From: DATDPM01 sp963841995
Lineage (GTDB): Bacteria; Pseudomonadota; Alphaproteobacteria; DATDPM01
Length of the DNA stretch: 64,000 nt
NCBI GenBank assembly: GCA_963841995.1
Contig: CAWJEX010000005.1
Coordinates: forward strand, 42,657 to 106,656
Direction of reading: 5' to 3'
How positions within the stretch are numbered: position 1 is the first letter of the stretch; every line of letters begins with the position of its first letter. Of the stretch, positions 47,357 through 55,744 are shown one piece after another. The notes under the pieces are model-generated. The model had not been told where the DNA came from, ran no database searches, and saw nothing but the letters and a program-made list of their open reading frames with translations. The position numbers and the translations under genes are program-made.

Positions 47357-48358
47357 ATGAACGCTGCCGGATCGTCCCCCAACGAAGAATTGCAGGCCGA
47401 GGACACCGCGCGCGTGGTCGCGATCGGGCCGCGGCCGCGCCATGTCCGGCAACGCCGTCCGCGCAATTCCGAACCGGCGCAAGTCCCGAGGCGGGCGACA
47501 GCTGCCGAAGTGCTGACCGCCAATCTCGAACACAGCATGGATGACATCGCCTGGAACGCCTCTTGCGCGCTCGAAGGCTCCGATGCCGAAGCGGTGCATC
47601 AACTCCGCGTCGCCTTGCGGCGGCTGCGCACGCTTTTGTCGCTCTATCGCAAGCTGATCTCGCCGGATCGACATGCGCGCCTGCGCACGCTTGCCCGTGC
47701 CGTCAACGCCGATCTGGGGCGGGCGCGTGAATGCGATGTTTTTCTTATCGAACTTCTGCCGCCGGTATTGCGATCCTTTACCGGCAATGCGGATCTGGCG
47801 GCGCTGAGCGACGCCGCGAAATCTGAGCGCAATGCGCAATGGGACGAGGCGCGGCTGGCGCTGCGCGCGGCGGACTATTCGGCGCTGATGGATGCGGCGG
47901 GCTTACTCATCCACGAGCTTCGCTTCCTAAGCGGTGAAGCCGGCGAAACGCTGGCGGCACCTGCGATCAAATTCGCCCGCAAGAAACTCGAACGCCGCCA
48001 CCGGAGCCTACGCGAAGCGGCCCGGCACTTGAAGCGCATGACCGCGGAAGAGCGGCACCGGCTCCGCATTACCGTGAAAAAGCAACGCTACTCGGCGGAG
48101 CTGTTCGCCAGCCTGTTCCCGCGCGCGGGCACGAATTCGTATATCAAGGCGCTGGCCCGGGTGCAGAGCGCGCTCGGGCTCATGAACGACGTGACCGGTT
48201 TAAAGCGTGAGCTCGAGTCGCTGCGCAGCAAAGCACCCGACACCGCCATTGGTCTGATGCTCGGATTTTATGCCGCGGGCGCCGAGTTACGGGAACAGCG
48301 ATTGCGCAAGGCCTGGAAACGCTTCAAGACAGCTGATATTTTCTGGTCACGTGCGTAG
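47357..48358 (+). CDS. CHAD domain protein
   Basis: 333 residues. The alpha-helical CHAD domain is visible from about residue 50: histidine- and arginine-rich helices with EAVHQLRVALRRLRTLLSLY and HRLRITVKKQRYSAELFAS. CHAD proteins bind inorganic polyphosphate and often accompany CYTH triphosphatases, but no CYTH domain is present here. The ATG at 47357 is 13 bp after rpe, so it is probably co-transcribed with the sugar-phosphate genes. The N-terminal 45 residues are basic and low in structure. Confidence 0.82.
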   Translation: MNAAGSSPNEELQAEDTARVVAIGPRPRHVRQRRPRNSEPAQVPRRATAAEVLTANLEHSMDDIAWNASCALEGSDAEAVHQLRVALRRLRTLLSLYRKLISPDRHARLRTLARAVNADLGRARECDVFLIELLPPVLRSFTGNADLAALSDAAKSERNAQWDEARLALRAADYSALMDAAGLLIHELRFLSGEAGETLAAPAIKFARKKLERRHRSLREAARHLKRMTAEERHRLRITVKKQRYSAELFASLFPRAGTNSYIKALARVQSALGLMNDVTGLKRELESLRSKAPDTAIGLMLGFYAAGAELREQRLRKAWKRFKTADIFWSRA

Positions 48359-48439
48359 CCGCCGCCCGAGGGCTCGCGGCCGAATGTCGCAGGGCTATCC
48401 GTCGAGGCCCTTGCGCGACATGGCGGCAATACTATATGG

Positions 48440-48467
48440 CTTGGCGCCCCCGAAATGGGCGCCCAAG
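48440..48467. repeat. Inverted repeat after the CHAD gene
   Basis: CTTGGCGCCC, a 7-base loop, then GGGCGCCCAAG: a near-perfect stem with one unpaired G. It lies 80 bp after the CHAD stop. A run of A follows on the plus strand, so it is not a classical terminator for that gene. Confidence 0.4.
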
Positions 48468-48543
48468 CGTGATCAAAAAAGCGGGCGGTATCGAGCCGAC
48501 CGGTAAATTCGTTGAGGACCAATCGTGAGGGACCGGGCAAGCA

Positions 48544-48744
48544 ATGACGATCGAGGTTGAACTCGGCCAACGCTACCAGCAGACGACCGCTCCCCAAGAT
48601 GTTTGGGAAGTCGTCCTTGTCCTTTCCAATGCCGGGCCAATTCCCCACGCGCGACTTTTGCGCGTGGGCAGCAGTCGCGACGTGAAAACCGTTTCATTCC
48701 CGGCCCTTCAGGACAAACGGCTTTACCAAATCCTGAAATCGTAG
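48544..48744 (+). CDS. Small conserved-looking protein, unknown function
   Basis: 66 residues starting MTIEVELGQRYQQTTAPQDV. The pattern of WEVV, then GPIPHARLLRVG, then VSFPALQDKRLY suggests a small beta-rich cytoplasmic protein of a kind often seen in alphaproteobacteria, but I cannot name it. GAGGGA lies 11 bases before the ATG. No signal peptide or membrane segment. Confidence 0.5.
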   Translation: MTIEVELGQRYQQTTAPQDVWEVVLVLSNAGPIPHARLLRVGSSRDVKTVSFPALQDKRLYQILKS

Positions 48745-48837
48745 ACACGCGACGCTCTGCAACTCTTTGTTGCGCCACCTTGGCGGCCGGGGCTCGCCGC
48801 GGTAATCTGAATTCTCAATTCTTGGGGCTCGGGATCC

Positions 48838-49044
48838 ATGCCCTATCGAACCAATACCGCGCTTCCACCCGCCGTGCGCAAACATCTGCCGCGCGGAGCC
48901 CAAAACATTTATCGCGAAGCCTTCAACCACGCGTGGAAAACTTATGCCGGTGATCCGCGTCAAGAAGAGATCGCGCATCGGACCGCCTGGGCAGCGGTAA
49001 AACGGACCTACCGCAAAGTCGGCGACATGTGGGAAGAGAAATGA
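48838..49044 (+). CDS. chaB: ChaB family protein
   Basis: 68 residues matching the short ChaB form: LPPAVRKHLPRGAQNIYREA at the start and RTAWAAVKRTYRKVGDMWEE at the end. ChaB was named as a regulator of the ChaA cation antiporter; its molecular function is poorly known. No chaA is nearby. It overlaps the next gene by 4 bp. Confidence 0.85.
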   Translation: MPYRTNTALPPAVRKHLPRGAQNIYREAFNHAWKTYAGDPRQEEIAHRTAWAAVKRTYRKVGDMWEEK

Positions 49045-49706
49045 GCGCGGACGGCGCGGCGCCGTATCAACGGCGCGTCGAACCGCTCATTCTCTGTATA
49101 ACCGCAACTGCGATTCTCGTTGCTTCCGGCATTGCGCCTTACGACCGGCTCACCTGGGAACTCGAGATCTCATAGGTCGTCGTCGGCATTCCCATTCTGA
49201 TCCTGACCTACCGACGTTTTCCGCTGACACTCCTGCTCTATCGCCTCCTGTTTCTGCACGCGATCGTTCTGATCGTCGGCGGCTACTACACCGATGCACG
49301 GGTGCCGCTCGGATTCTGGGCCGGCGAACTTTTTCATTGGACGCACAACAACTACGATCGGCTCGGGCATTTTGTCCAAGGCTTCGTGCCGGCGATTTTG
49401 GCCCGCGAATTCCTAATCCGGCGTTCGCCGCTTCACGGAAGCCGCTGGCTGCCATTCTTCGTGGTTTGTATATGTCTCGCCTTCAGCGCCTTCTTCGAAT
49501 TGATCGAATGGTGCGCCGCCGTCATCTATGGCGGCGGCGCAGCCGACTATCTCGCGACCCAAGGCAACCCCTGGGACACCCAATGGGACATGCTTTGGGC
49601 GATCATCGGCGCGGCCACGGCGCTCGCGACATTGAGTCCGATGCATGACCGACAGGTGGCCGCCGTGGTTAAAAAACATGTGCTATTAAGTCTATCTGTT
49701 AAGTAG
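49041..49706 (+). pseudogene. YjdF/DUF2238 membrane protein with internal amber codon
   Basis: A 222-codon frame encoding a multi-spanning inner membrane protein of the YjdF (DUF2238) family: SGIAPYDRLTWELEIS, YRRFPLTLLLYRLLFLHAIV, DRLGHFVQGFVPAILAREFL, GNPWDTQWDMLWAIIGA. A TAG at 49173-49175 interrupts it at codon 45, and frame and similarity continue at once on both sides, so it is one base substitution (probably a sense codon such as TGG) or an error. As written, only the second half might be remade from internal starts. It overlaps chaB by 4 bp. Confidence 0.8.
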
Positions 49707-49750
49707 TATAATAATTAAATTCCCTGCGGCGTGTCGGTTCGGAGGCGATC

Positions 49751-50431
49751 ATGGCCAAACGACCTACGGCGAAACATTCGGTTGAGGAACCGGTCCGGGC
49801 GACGCCGGATCTGGCGGCGGCGGTGGCCCGCAATCTGCGCCGGCTGAGACTTCAGCGCGGCTATTCCATCGTCCGTCTGGCGCGGCTGGCCGAGGTTTTC
49901 CCGCCGATGCTGCGCGGGATCGAAGCCGGAAAGGGCGAGCCGACGATCGGCCTGTTGTGGAGTCTGGCGGCCGCGTTGGGCGTCCCTTTTGCCGCATTGA
50001 TTTCAGGACATGCTGCCCGCGGCACAGTGGTGATGCGCCGGGACGAAGCTAAAGTGCTGACATCCGACGGCGGCGGCTTTAGCTCGCGCGCACTTTTCCC
50101 ATTCGACGAGGGAAATCGCATCGAGTTTTACGAGCTGCGCATGGCGCCGCACCATCATAAGCGGGCCGATCCCCACGCCACCGGCACCACCGAAACCATT
50201 GCGGTTGCCGAAGGACGGGTGGAGATCCAAGTGGGGCGGGAAGTCCCCCATGTGCTCGACGCCGGCGATGTCATTCTATTCCCCGCCGATCTCCCCCACA
50301 CCTATACGAATCTCGGGGACAAGCCCGCTCTGGCCTATCTCGTCATGCACTATGCGGATGCGGTAATTGAACAGGCGGCGAATGCCGATGCGAGCCAAGC
50401 CAATGAGGAACTGGCTCTCAGCGCCAAATAG
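49751..50431 (+). CDS. XRE-family regulator with C-terminal cupin domain
   Basis: 226 residues. An N-terminal helix-turn-helix (about 25-80, NLRRLRLQRGYSIVRLARLA then GIEAGKGEPTIGLLWSLAAA) is joined to a cupin fold (about 135-205, with RADPHATGTTETIAVAEGRV and VILFPADLPHTYTNLGD). This architecture is common among repressors that sense small amines, sugars or acids. GGAGGCG precedes the ATG and TATAAT lies at 49707-49712. Target genes are not evident. Confidence 0.88.
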   Translation: MAKRPTAKHSVEEPVRATPDLAAAVARNLRRLRLQRGYSIVRLARLAEVFPPMLRGIEAGKGEPTIGLLWSLAAALGVPFAALISGHAARGTVVMRRDEAKVLTSDGGGFSSRALFPFDEGNRIEFYELRMAPHHHKRADPHATGTTETIAVAEGRVEIQVGREVPHVLDAGDVILFPADLPHTYTNLGDKPALAYLVMHYADAVIEQAANADASQANEELALSAK

Positions 50432-50451
50432 GGCCATGGAAAATTGTGAAT

Positions 50452-50483
50452 TGGTAGCGGCGGAGGGATACCGGAGATTATTT
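50452..50483. repeat. Dispersed repeat, copy A
   Basis: TGGTAGCGGCGGAG is followed by similar sequence through TACCGG and TTATTT. The same 31-32-bp pattern recurs at 59612-59642 with few changes. Read on the other strand it begins like a tRNA 3' end with CCA, so an integration-site remnant is possible. It fills part of the 194-bp gap between the XRE-cupin gene and the next, convergent gene. Confidence 0.45.
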
Positions 50484-50625
50484 AACGGCGAAAACCCGGA
50501 TACTCCTTCGGGCGGCATGATGGTTGGTGCAAGGGCCAAGTTACGCGATCTCGCGGCTAGCAGCAGGATTGCGACCGGGTTGCAGGGGTGGGGAAGGCCG
50601 GGGATCGAAACGCAATAATGCGCCA

Positions 50626-51744
50626 TCACCAAGCGGCGCTGGCGGTGGCTTTCTTTTCCGGCGGGAAGATATTGGCGAGCAGGCGGATAACGTCCTGCAA
50701 GGACGTCCAAGGCAGCTTACGGCCGGGAAAGCGCGAGGATATCTCTGTCCAACAATAGATCGCTTGTCCGGCCTTGCCGAGACTGTTGCCGAGATCCCAA
50801 TACGCTTTGTTGCTCTTTCGCAAGAACGCGAGAAATTCCGTCAAGCTGACCTTGTGCTTGAAGGCCTTGTCGTATCCGTCCTGATACTCGTGCAGAACGC
50901 CCTCGATCATTTGCCATTCGGAGCGCAGCTGGCTCTTCACCAACTCGAGCATGGCGAGGAACTCTTTGCGTTCGGCAGGAGATTTCGCGCCGAACGGGAC
51001 TTCGATTCCCTTGAGCCACTTGAACAGTTCGAGAAATTGCTCCTTGAGGCGCTCGAACTGGAACGAATAGAAAATGATGCCTTTCCACGCCGAGAAAATT
51101 TCCAATGCCTCGCCCTGCGGCAGGCGAAACGCTACGACCATCGGCTGAAGCGCCGCAAGATCGCTGGCCTCCCACACTTTTTCGATAAGGCGGCGCGCCT
51201 TATCGTCCGATGACATCGCATCGGGGAAGGCCGCTTCCACCAGCGGCTCGAACCGTTGCAGGATGAACGCCTCGATTTCGTTCCAGGCTTCGGCACTGAC
51301 CTCGAAATAGGCGTCGTTGATCGCGATCTCCTCTCGGCGGAAGACGTCCTTCATCAAAAACGGATCGAGCGAGGGCAGTTTGTCGAGGACGCCGAGAATG
51401 CGCATATCCTCGTCCAGCGCCTCCTTCGGCACTGCACCTTGTCCAAACCTGCCAACGATCGCTTGCCGCAAACTTGAATCATGGATGAAGATGCTGCGGC
51501 CGCCTTCATAGATGTCCTGGTCGTTAAACGGAAAATACAGCTTGGTGCCGGTCTGCCGGCCGCCGCCGCGACGTTCGCTTTCCGGCACCGTGTCCTTGAT
51601 GAGGACGACGGCGTTCAACGGCTTATTGCGGAAGAACAGCGGAGCCGCCGCGTCCTTGGCCAGAATCCGGCGCGTCATCTCATTGACGTTGAAGACGCGC
51701 GATGACCCGGCGTCGAGCATCGGTTTGAGGTATGTCGCCGCCAT
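50626..51744 (-). CDS. Uncharacterised 372-residue protein
   Basis: I do not recognise this family. The protein starts MAATYLKPMLDAGSSRVFNV, is soluble and helix-rich, with no signal peptide, membrane segment or nucleotide motif. The first third includes GTKLYFPFNDQDIYEGGRSI and reads like a globular beta-containing domain; the rest is charged helices rich in Phe and Leu (FYSFQFERLKEQFLELFKWL). Codon use and GC match the neighbours. Convergent with the XRE-cupin gene, so a separate unit. A real gene by length and composition. Confidence 0.75.
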   Translation of the reverse strand: MAATYLKPMLDAGSSRVFNVNEMTRRILAKDAAAPLFFRNKPLNAVVLIKDTVPESERRGGGRQTGTKLYFPFNDQDIYEGGRSIFIHDSSLRQAIVGRFGQGAVPKEALDEDMRILGVLDKLPSLDPFLMKDVFRREEIAINDAYFEVSAEAWNEIEAFILQRFEPLVEAAFPDAMSSDDKARRLIEKVWEASDLAALQPMVVAFRLPQGEALEIFSAWKGIIFYSFQFERLKEQFLELFKWLKGIEVPFGAKSPAERKEFLAMLELVKSQLRSEWQMIEGVLHEYQDGYDKAFKHKVSLTEFLAFLRKSNKAYWDLGNSLGKAGQAIYCWTEISSRFPGRKLPWTSLQDVIRLLANIFPPEKKATASAAW

Positions 51745-52116
51745 CCTGATCCGCGCCGCCGCGCTCTATCTTTTGGGTGAAACCGCCATGGATAACACGA
51801 CGGATTCTGGGTAACCCCGGAGGGATTTCCAAACGTATTATTCTTAACCGGTATAGGTTAAATCTTGCTCAACACCTAGTTGAACCTGACATGCAGGCCT
51901 CTTTAGCCTGTCCCTTCTATCAATTTGATCGGCAATGGTTCGAAGTTTGGAACACGGTCGTCGGTGGGTTTATCTGTCCCCGCAGAGATGGCAAAGAGGC
52001 GGCGATGCCCTGCTTGGCACACCACCGACAAGGCGGAGCGCGGAAACGCATCGTCAGGCGGCGACCGGGCTTGCCCCCAAAGAGCCGGCCCAATTTGACC
52101 GGCTCGGAGCCGAGCC
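51745..52116. other. Gap of 372 bp, inverted repeat near one end
   Basis: No convincing gene. The part next to 51745 should hold the promoter of the minus-strand gene. At 52082-52105 GAGCCGG and CCGGCTC form a 7-bp stem with a 10-base loop, 11 bp after the stop of the Spy-like gene at 52117; it could end that transcript, though the following T-run is short (TTT). Confidence 0.35.
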
Positions 52117-52671
52117 TCACATCAGGCCCAGGCATGCGGGGATAAGGCTGTCGAAGGTTTGTTTCTGGTCGGAAGATAAGGAATCATAGAGCGGCCTCGA
52201 TGCTTCGATAATGGCTTTGTAGCCCTCAACGCGCTGAGCCAACATCTGTCGGATTTTTTCCATCCGGTCGGGCGTCGGCAGGCTCGACCACGTCTCATTG
52301 CGCACCATGTCTTCGTGCATGGACGCCATGCGGTCGGCATTGGAGCCGATCGCGTTGGCGAAATCCCCCCACTGCTTTCCCTGGGCATCGGTCAAGTCCA
52401 ATTCAGCTTGCAGGAAAGCGAGCTGGCCGTCGGTCCATTGCCCGGTCATGCAACTGCCCACGCCCATCATCGGGCCGCCAAATCGCATCATGCCCGGACC
52501 CATTCCGCCGGGCCCTGCGGTCACGGTGCCGCGCATCATGCCGTGGCCCGTCACTGGTCCGGGTTGCGCCTGGTCTTGCTTCGGCTGATCGCCCTGTTGC
52601 TGAGCGGCGACCGGGGAAACCGCCGCCAAGGCGGCCGTCATTGCCGCCGCCATCAGAATGCGCTGCTTCAT
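52117..52671 (-). CDS. Met-rich Spy/CpxP-like (LTXXQ) periplasmic protein
   Basis: 184 residues. A signal peptide ends near residue 23 (AAVSPVAAQQ). A Gly/Met-rich region follows (about 44-72, HGMMRGTVTAGPGGMGPGMM), then a helical domain with the LTXXQ-type motif LTDAQGKQWGDF. Spy and CpxP are periplasmic chaperone-like stress sensors. The methionine clusters recall copper-binding proteins, but that is inference. The next gene upstream on the same strand is a second member with a His-rich tail. Confidence 0.8.
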   Translation of the reverse strand: MKQRILMAAAMTAALAAVSPVAAQQQGDQPKQDQAQPGPVTGHGMMRGTVTAGPGGMGPGMMRFGGPMMGVGSCMTGQWTDGQLAFLQAELDLTDAQGKQWGDFANAIGSNADRMASMHEDMVRNETWSSLPTPDRMEKIRQMLAQRVEGYKAIIEASRPLYDSLSSDQKQTFDSLIPACLGLM

Positions 52672-52848
52672 GGAATCCTCCTCTTTTTAACTTCTCAATG
52701 AGACGTTCTCAGATACTTCTGCTCTGGCGCCGGCATAAGAGCATCGAGATCTCTTTGCAAACGGTAAGGTCCTCAGCCGGGAGCTTAGTCAATCGGCACG
52801 GTCCCTGTGGCCAAAAAACAGAAAATTCCGCTCTCCGACAGACGATTG

Positions 52849-53394
52849 TTACGGATTGGCGGGCGGTTCGTCGCGATGTTGCCCGTCGCCGCCATGGGAA
52901 TGATGCGACCATTCTCCGTGATGCTCGCCATGTCCATCGTGTCCGTGCCGATGATGGCTCATCAATTCGTCAAGGATGCCCTTTTGATCGGTATTGAGCG
53001 ACGCATAGAGGGTCTCCAGCGCTGGCTGCGCGGCTTGCAGGCTCGCGGCCTTCGCCGCCAGCATCTGCTGAACATGCGCCTCCCGGTCTACGAAAGTGGA
53101 ATGGGTGTCCGATTGGGCGGCGTGCTGCAGGCATGCCTTGTGGGCGTTTTGCTCCCCGGGGGCCAGGGAATCGCGCCATTTGGCCCAGAGTGCCTCCTGT
53201 TCCGGCGTCAGGTTGAGCTTGACCTCGACATAGGTCCAATGGGCCGCCGAACGGGCATGGAACTCGGTGCACATATCGGCGCGCGAGAAATGATGGGCGG
53301 GATCGCCGCCGGGCGGCGAGGATTCGGCGGAAGCAGTCAAGCTGCCCAGCACGAGAATAGCGGCGGCAAGCAAAGTGACTTTTCGAAATGCCAT
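52849..53394 (-). CDS. His-rich Spy/CpxP-like (LTXXQ) periplasmic protein
   Basis: 181 residues from the ATG at 53394 (MAFRKVTLLAAAILVLGSLT), which has AGGAGA upstream; a frame to 53499 is less likely. A signal peptide is cut near ASA. The core has LNLTPEQEALWAKWRDSL, the LTXXQ motif. The last 30 residues are His/Gly/Asp-rich (HHRHGHDGHGEHHGEWSHHS), a likely metal-binding tail. Pairs with the Met-rich member 177 bp downstream. Confidence 0.8.
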   Translation of the reverse strand: MAFRKVTLLAAAILVLGSLTASAESSPPGGDPAHHFSRADMCTEFHARSAAHWTYVEVKLNLTPEQEALWAKWRDSLAPGEQNAHKACLQHAAQSDTHSTFVDREAHVQQMLAAKAASLQAAQPALETLYASLNTDQKGILDELMSHHRHGHDGHGEHHGEWSHHSHGGDGQHRDEPPANP

Positions 53395-53626
53395 GGAATG
53401 TCTCCTTGTGGTGTCGTTACGGTCTTTAAGAGCTTCAAGGAAGGAAAGATCCGCTCGCACGGATGCACTCCTTGACTTACCCATTTTCACGGGCCCCATG
53501 CCTTTCTCCTGCGCCGCTAATTTATTTTCTTTTCCCGCCTAGCCATGATCCAGGGTGCGGGTTATTAATCCCGAGTGTGGCCATCATTCGGAGCCGACCG
53601 GATCGGTTGTTTTTGGCGGGCAGGCG

Positions 53627-54361
53627 ATGACGGCCGGTTGGCGGAAATTCCCGACCTTTCGTCCGGTCGCTGAGCGTCGGGGCCATTCACCTGCGCAGAT
53701 CGGGAGAAATCCCTCTCGCTTTGGAGTCACGCCTTGCGTGACGGCGTTCTTCCTGGCGATCGGATTGGTCGGATGTAGTCATGACAGCAGTCGTCCCCAA
53801 CGACCTGAATACACCGGTATCCTTTACAGCCCGAACGGCGAGCCACTCAGCGGCGGCGCCCTCGGACATCCCGTCTGTGCGAACGCCCTCTCGGCTTGGT
53901 TCGATCGCGTCGATGGGAACCATGATGGCCGCGTTGATGCGGACGAGTTCATGATGGATGCCCGCCGGCAATTTGCGGCGATCGATCTGGATCATACCGG
54001 CGTCATTACCGCGTCTGAACTGGCCCGATACCGCGCTCCTTACGAGGAGACGGTTCCGCGCCAAAAAAACGTCGCAAGCAATGAAGACGGCGAAGAACCG
54101 GACGAACAGAGTGCCAGCGGCAACCGGCGTTCGCGTCATGGCGGGCAAAGCGGCGGGGGTCAAAGAGCGGCGGCAGGCGGTCCGGCCGACATGTCCGATA
54201 GCCAGCCCGATCCGGTCATGTCCGCCGATATCGGATTGCGATTCGAGGTCCATGTCGAGGATTTCCTGGCGTATGCGCAGCAGAAATTTTCAACGCTCGA
54301 TCGCGACCGCAACGGGACTCTCGATCGCAACGAAGTCGTCGCGTCATGTCCCAAACCGTAA
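53627..54361 (+). CDS. EF-hand lipoprotein
   Basis: 244 residues from the ATG at 53627; the true start may lie further in, since the lipobox-like FFLAIGLVGC comes only at about residue 40-49. Three EF-hand loops are visible: DGNHDGRVDADE, DLDHTGVITASE and DRDRNGTLDRNE, each with Asp at position 1 and Glu at position 12. Calcium or another divalent metal is the expected ligand. A low-complexity Gly/Ser/Arg linker separates the second and third loops. Divergent from the Spy-like pair. Confidence 0.75.
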   Translation: MTAGWRKFPTFRPVAERRGHSPAQIGRNPSRFGVTPCVTAFFLAIGLVGCSHDSSRPQRPEYTGILYSPNGEPLSGGALGHPVCANALSAWFDRVDGNHDGRVDADEFMMDARRQFAAIDLDHTGVITASELARYRAPYEETVPRQKNVASNEDGEEPDEQSASGNRRSRHGGQSGGGQRAAAGGPADMSDSQPDPVMSADIGLRFEVHVEDFLAYAQQKFSTLDRDRNGTLDRNEVVASCPKP

Positions 54362-54381
54362 GATTTGATGAGGTGCCAACA

Positions 54382-55071
54382 ATGATTGCAAATCGATTTG
54401 AAATCGCCGCGACGACTCAAGCAAAGAGATCCGGGGCAAAGAGACGGCGGGCGGTGAAGCAAATCGTCATGCTGCCGGTGCTTTTGGCAGGCGCGTTTTG
54501 CGCGGTGACATCGGCGGAGCCGGCATCCGCGGACGAGCGTTTCCGTGGTGCCGAATGGCACGACCGCGATATCCAGCGATTCCACGAACACGACATCGAA
54601 TTGTGGCGCCATGGCAGCTGGATTCACGGCGACCATCTAGGCCAGTTTGGATGGTGGTGGATCGTCGGTGGCGTTTGGTATTTTTATCCCGCTCCGGTTT
54701 ATCCCTATCCCGATCCTTACGTGCCGCCTGGTTTTGTCGCGGCGCCGGGCGGGGTCCAATATTACTATTACTGTAGCCGGCCGCGAGGTTATTACCCCTA
54801 CGTCGCCGTGTGCCGGGGTCCGTGGAAGGCCGTCGTGGCAACGGCGGTGGGAGCGCCGCCACCCGGGGCGGCAATTCCGCCTCCGTCCGAAGCGCCGCCG
54901 CCCGGCATCGTCACGCCTGCTCCGGGTCCGGCCATTCCATCCGGGCCAAACGGACCCGGTGGGCAGGAATGCAAGGAATATCAGTCGACCGTGGAGAACA
55001 ACGGCGTGTCCGAGCCGGTCTATGGCACGATTTGCCGACAGCCGGACGGAACGTGGCGCGTTGTCAAATAG
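54382..55071 (+). CDS. Exported Trp/Tyr/Pro-rich protein
   Basis: 229 residues from the ATG at 54382; a frame from 54346 overlaps the previous stop. After a basic N-terminus and a hydrophobic stretch (MLPVLLAGAFCAVTSA) the mature protein has His/Trp-rich repeats (FGWWWIVGGVWYFYP), a Tyr/Pro-rich region and a Pro/Gly linker, and ends with a short domain containing two cysteines (CKEYQSTVENNG, then YGTICRQPDGTWRVV). The last 57 codons lie in a 301-bp direct repeat whose second copy is at 56372. Family seen in envelopes of alphaproteobacteria; function unknown. Confidence 0.72.
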   Translation: MIANRFEIAATTQAKRSGAKRRRAVKQIVMLPVLLAGAFCAVTSAEPASADERFRGAEWHDRDIQRFHEHDIELWRHGSWIHGDHLGQFGWWWIVGGVWYFYPAPVYPYPDPYVPPGFVAAPGGVQYYYYCSRPRGYYPYVAVCRGPWKAVVATAVGAPPPGAAIPPPSEAPPPGIVTPAPGPAIPSGPNGPGGQECKEYQSTVENNGVSEPVYGTICRQPDGTWRVVK

Positions 55072-55195
55072 ACGGGGAGATCGGGCGCCCAGCAGGCGGC
55101 CGGTGATCCTCGACATCGACACGCTGGGGCCTCGCGCTGCTGGTGGTTCCGATGGCCCGGCGGTGCGAATAAGCACAAAGCCCTGGCGCAGGAAA
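54895..55195. repeat. 301-bp direct repeat, copy 1
   Basis: Identical base for base to 56372-56672, 1477 bp away, and similar for a further 16 bp. It contains the last 57 codons and stop of the Trp/Tyr-rich gene plus about 120 bp downstream. The identity implies a recent duplication or conversion, or an assembly artefact. Confidence 0.9.
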
Positions 55196-55211
55196 GGGGC
55201 CCGCCGTTCGT

Positions 55212-55744
55212 GTACTTAATGGGCAATGGGCAATGCGAGCGATTTCTCATTCGTGGGAATAACGCGGCGCGCCATTCCAAGAGACCTGTTCGCCGCCATC
55301 CTGCGGCTCGTTGCCCGACTGCAAGCGCCGCGCCAGCGGCAGGATGAGGGTTGCGACCATGACGCGGAAGGGAAACGACGGTGTTAATGCTCCTTGACCA
55401 CCGGAAAGCCCTGCTAAGCGGAGTTAGAATGATCCCCAAATTCGCTGTTTCTCGGCCCTTGGGGCGGTCAGCGTTCTCGAACCGGCCTTTCCATAAGGCC
55501 CAACTGGTACACGATTCCAACCAATCCCTGGTCATCCGGGGAATGTTGCCTAGAACCAACGCATCATCAACCCAGAATGCACGGCGCTCGCACCGAGCGG
55601 TTACCAAAAGATGACACGGCCGCAAGGGCAACGCGACGTAGGATTGCTGGAACGTCCAGCATCCGGCCGCCCTAGAGCCGGATGGGACGGGCGGCCTTAG
55701 ATCGAGCAACGATTGTCCGAGCCCGCATACAAAAGGAGACGCCC
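55212..55744. other. Gap between the Trp/Tyr-rich and glycine-zipper genes
   Basis: No gene I can support; a 77-codon plus-strand frame (55381-55614) has no ribosome binding site or recognisable sequence. GGCCGCCC and GGGCGGCC form an 8-bp inverted repeat with a 16-base loop at 55665-55696. An AAAGGAGA ribosome binding site for the next gene closes the gap. Confidence 0.35.

Noticed and set aside
55381..55614. Plus-strand 77-codon gene in the gap after the Trp/Tyr-rich gene
   Set aside because: No ribosome binding site, no similarity, irregular composition.
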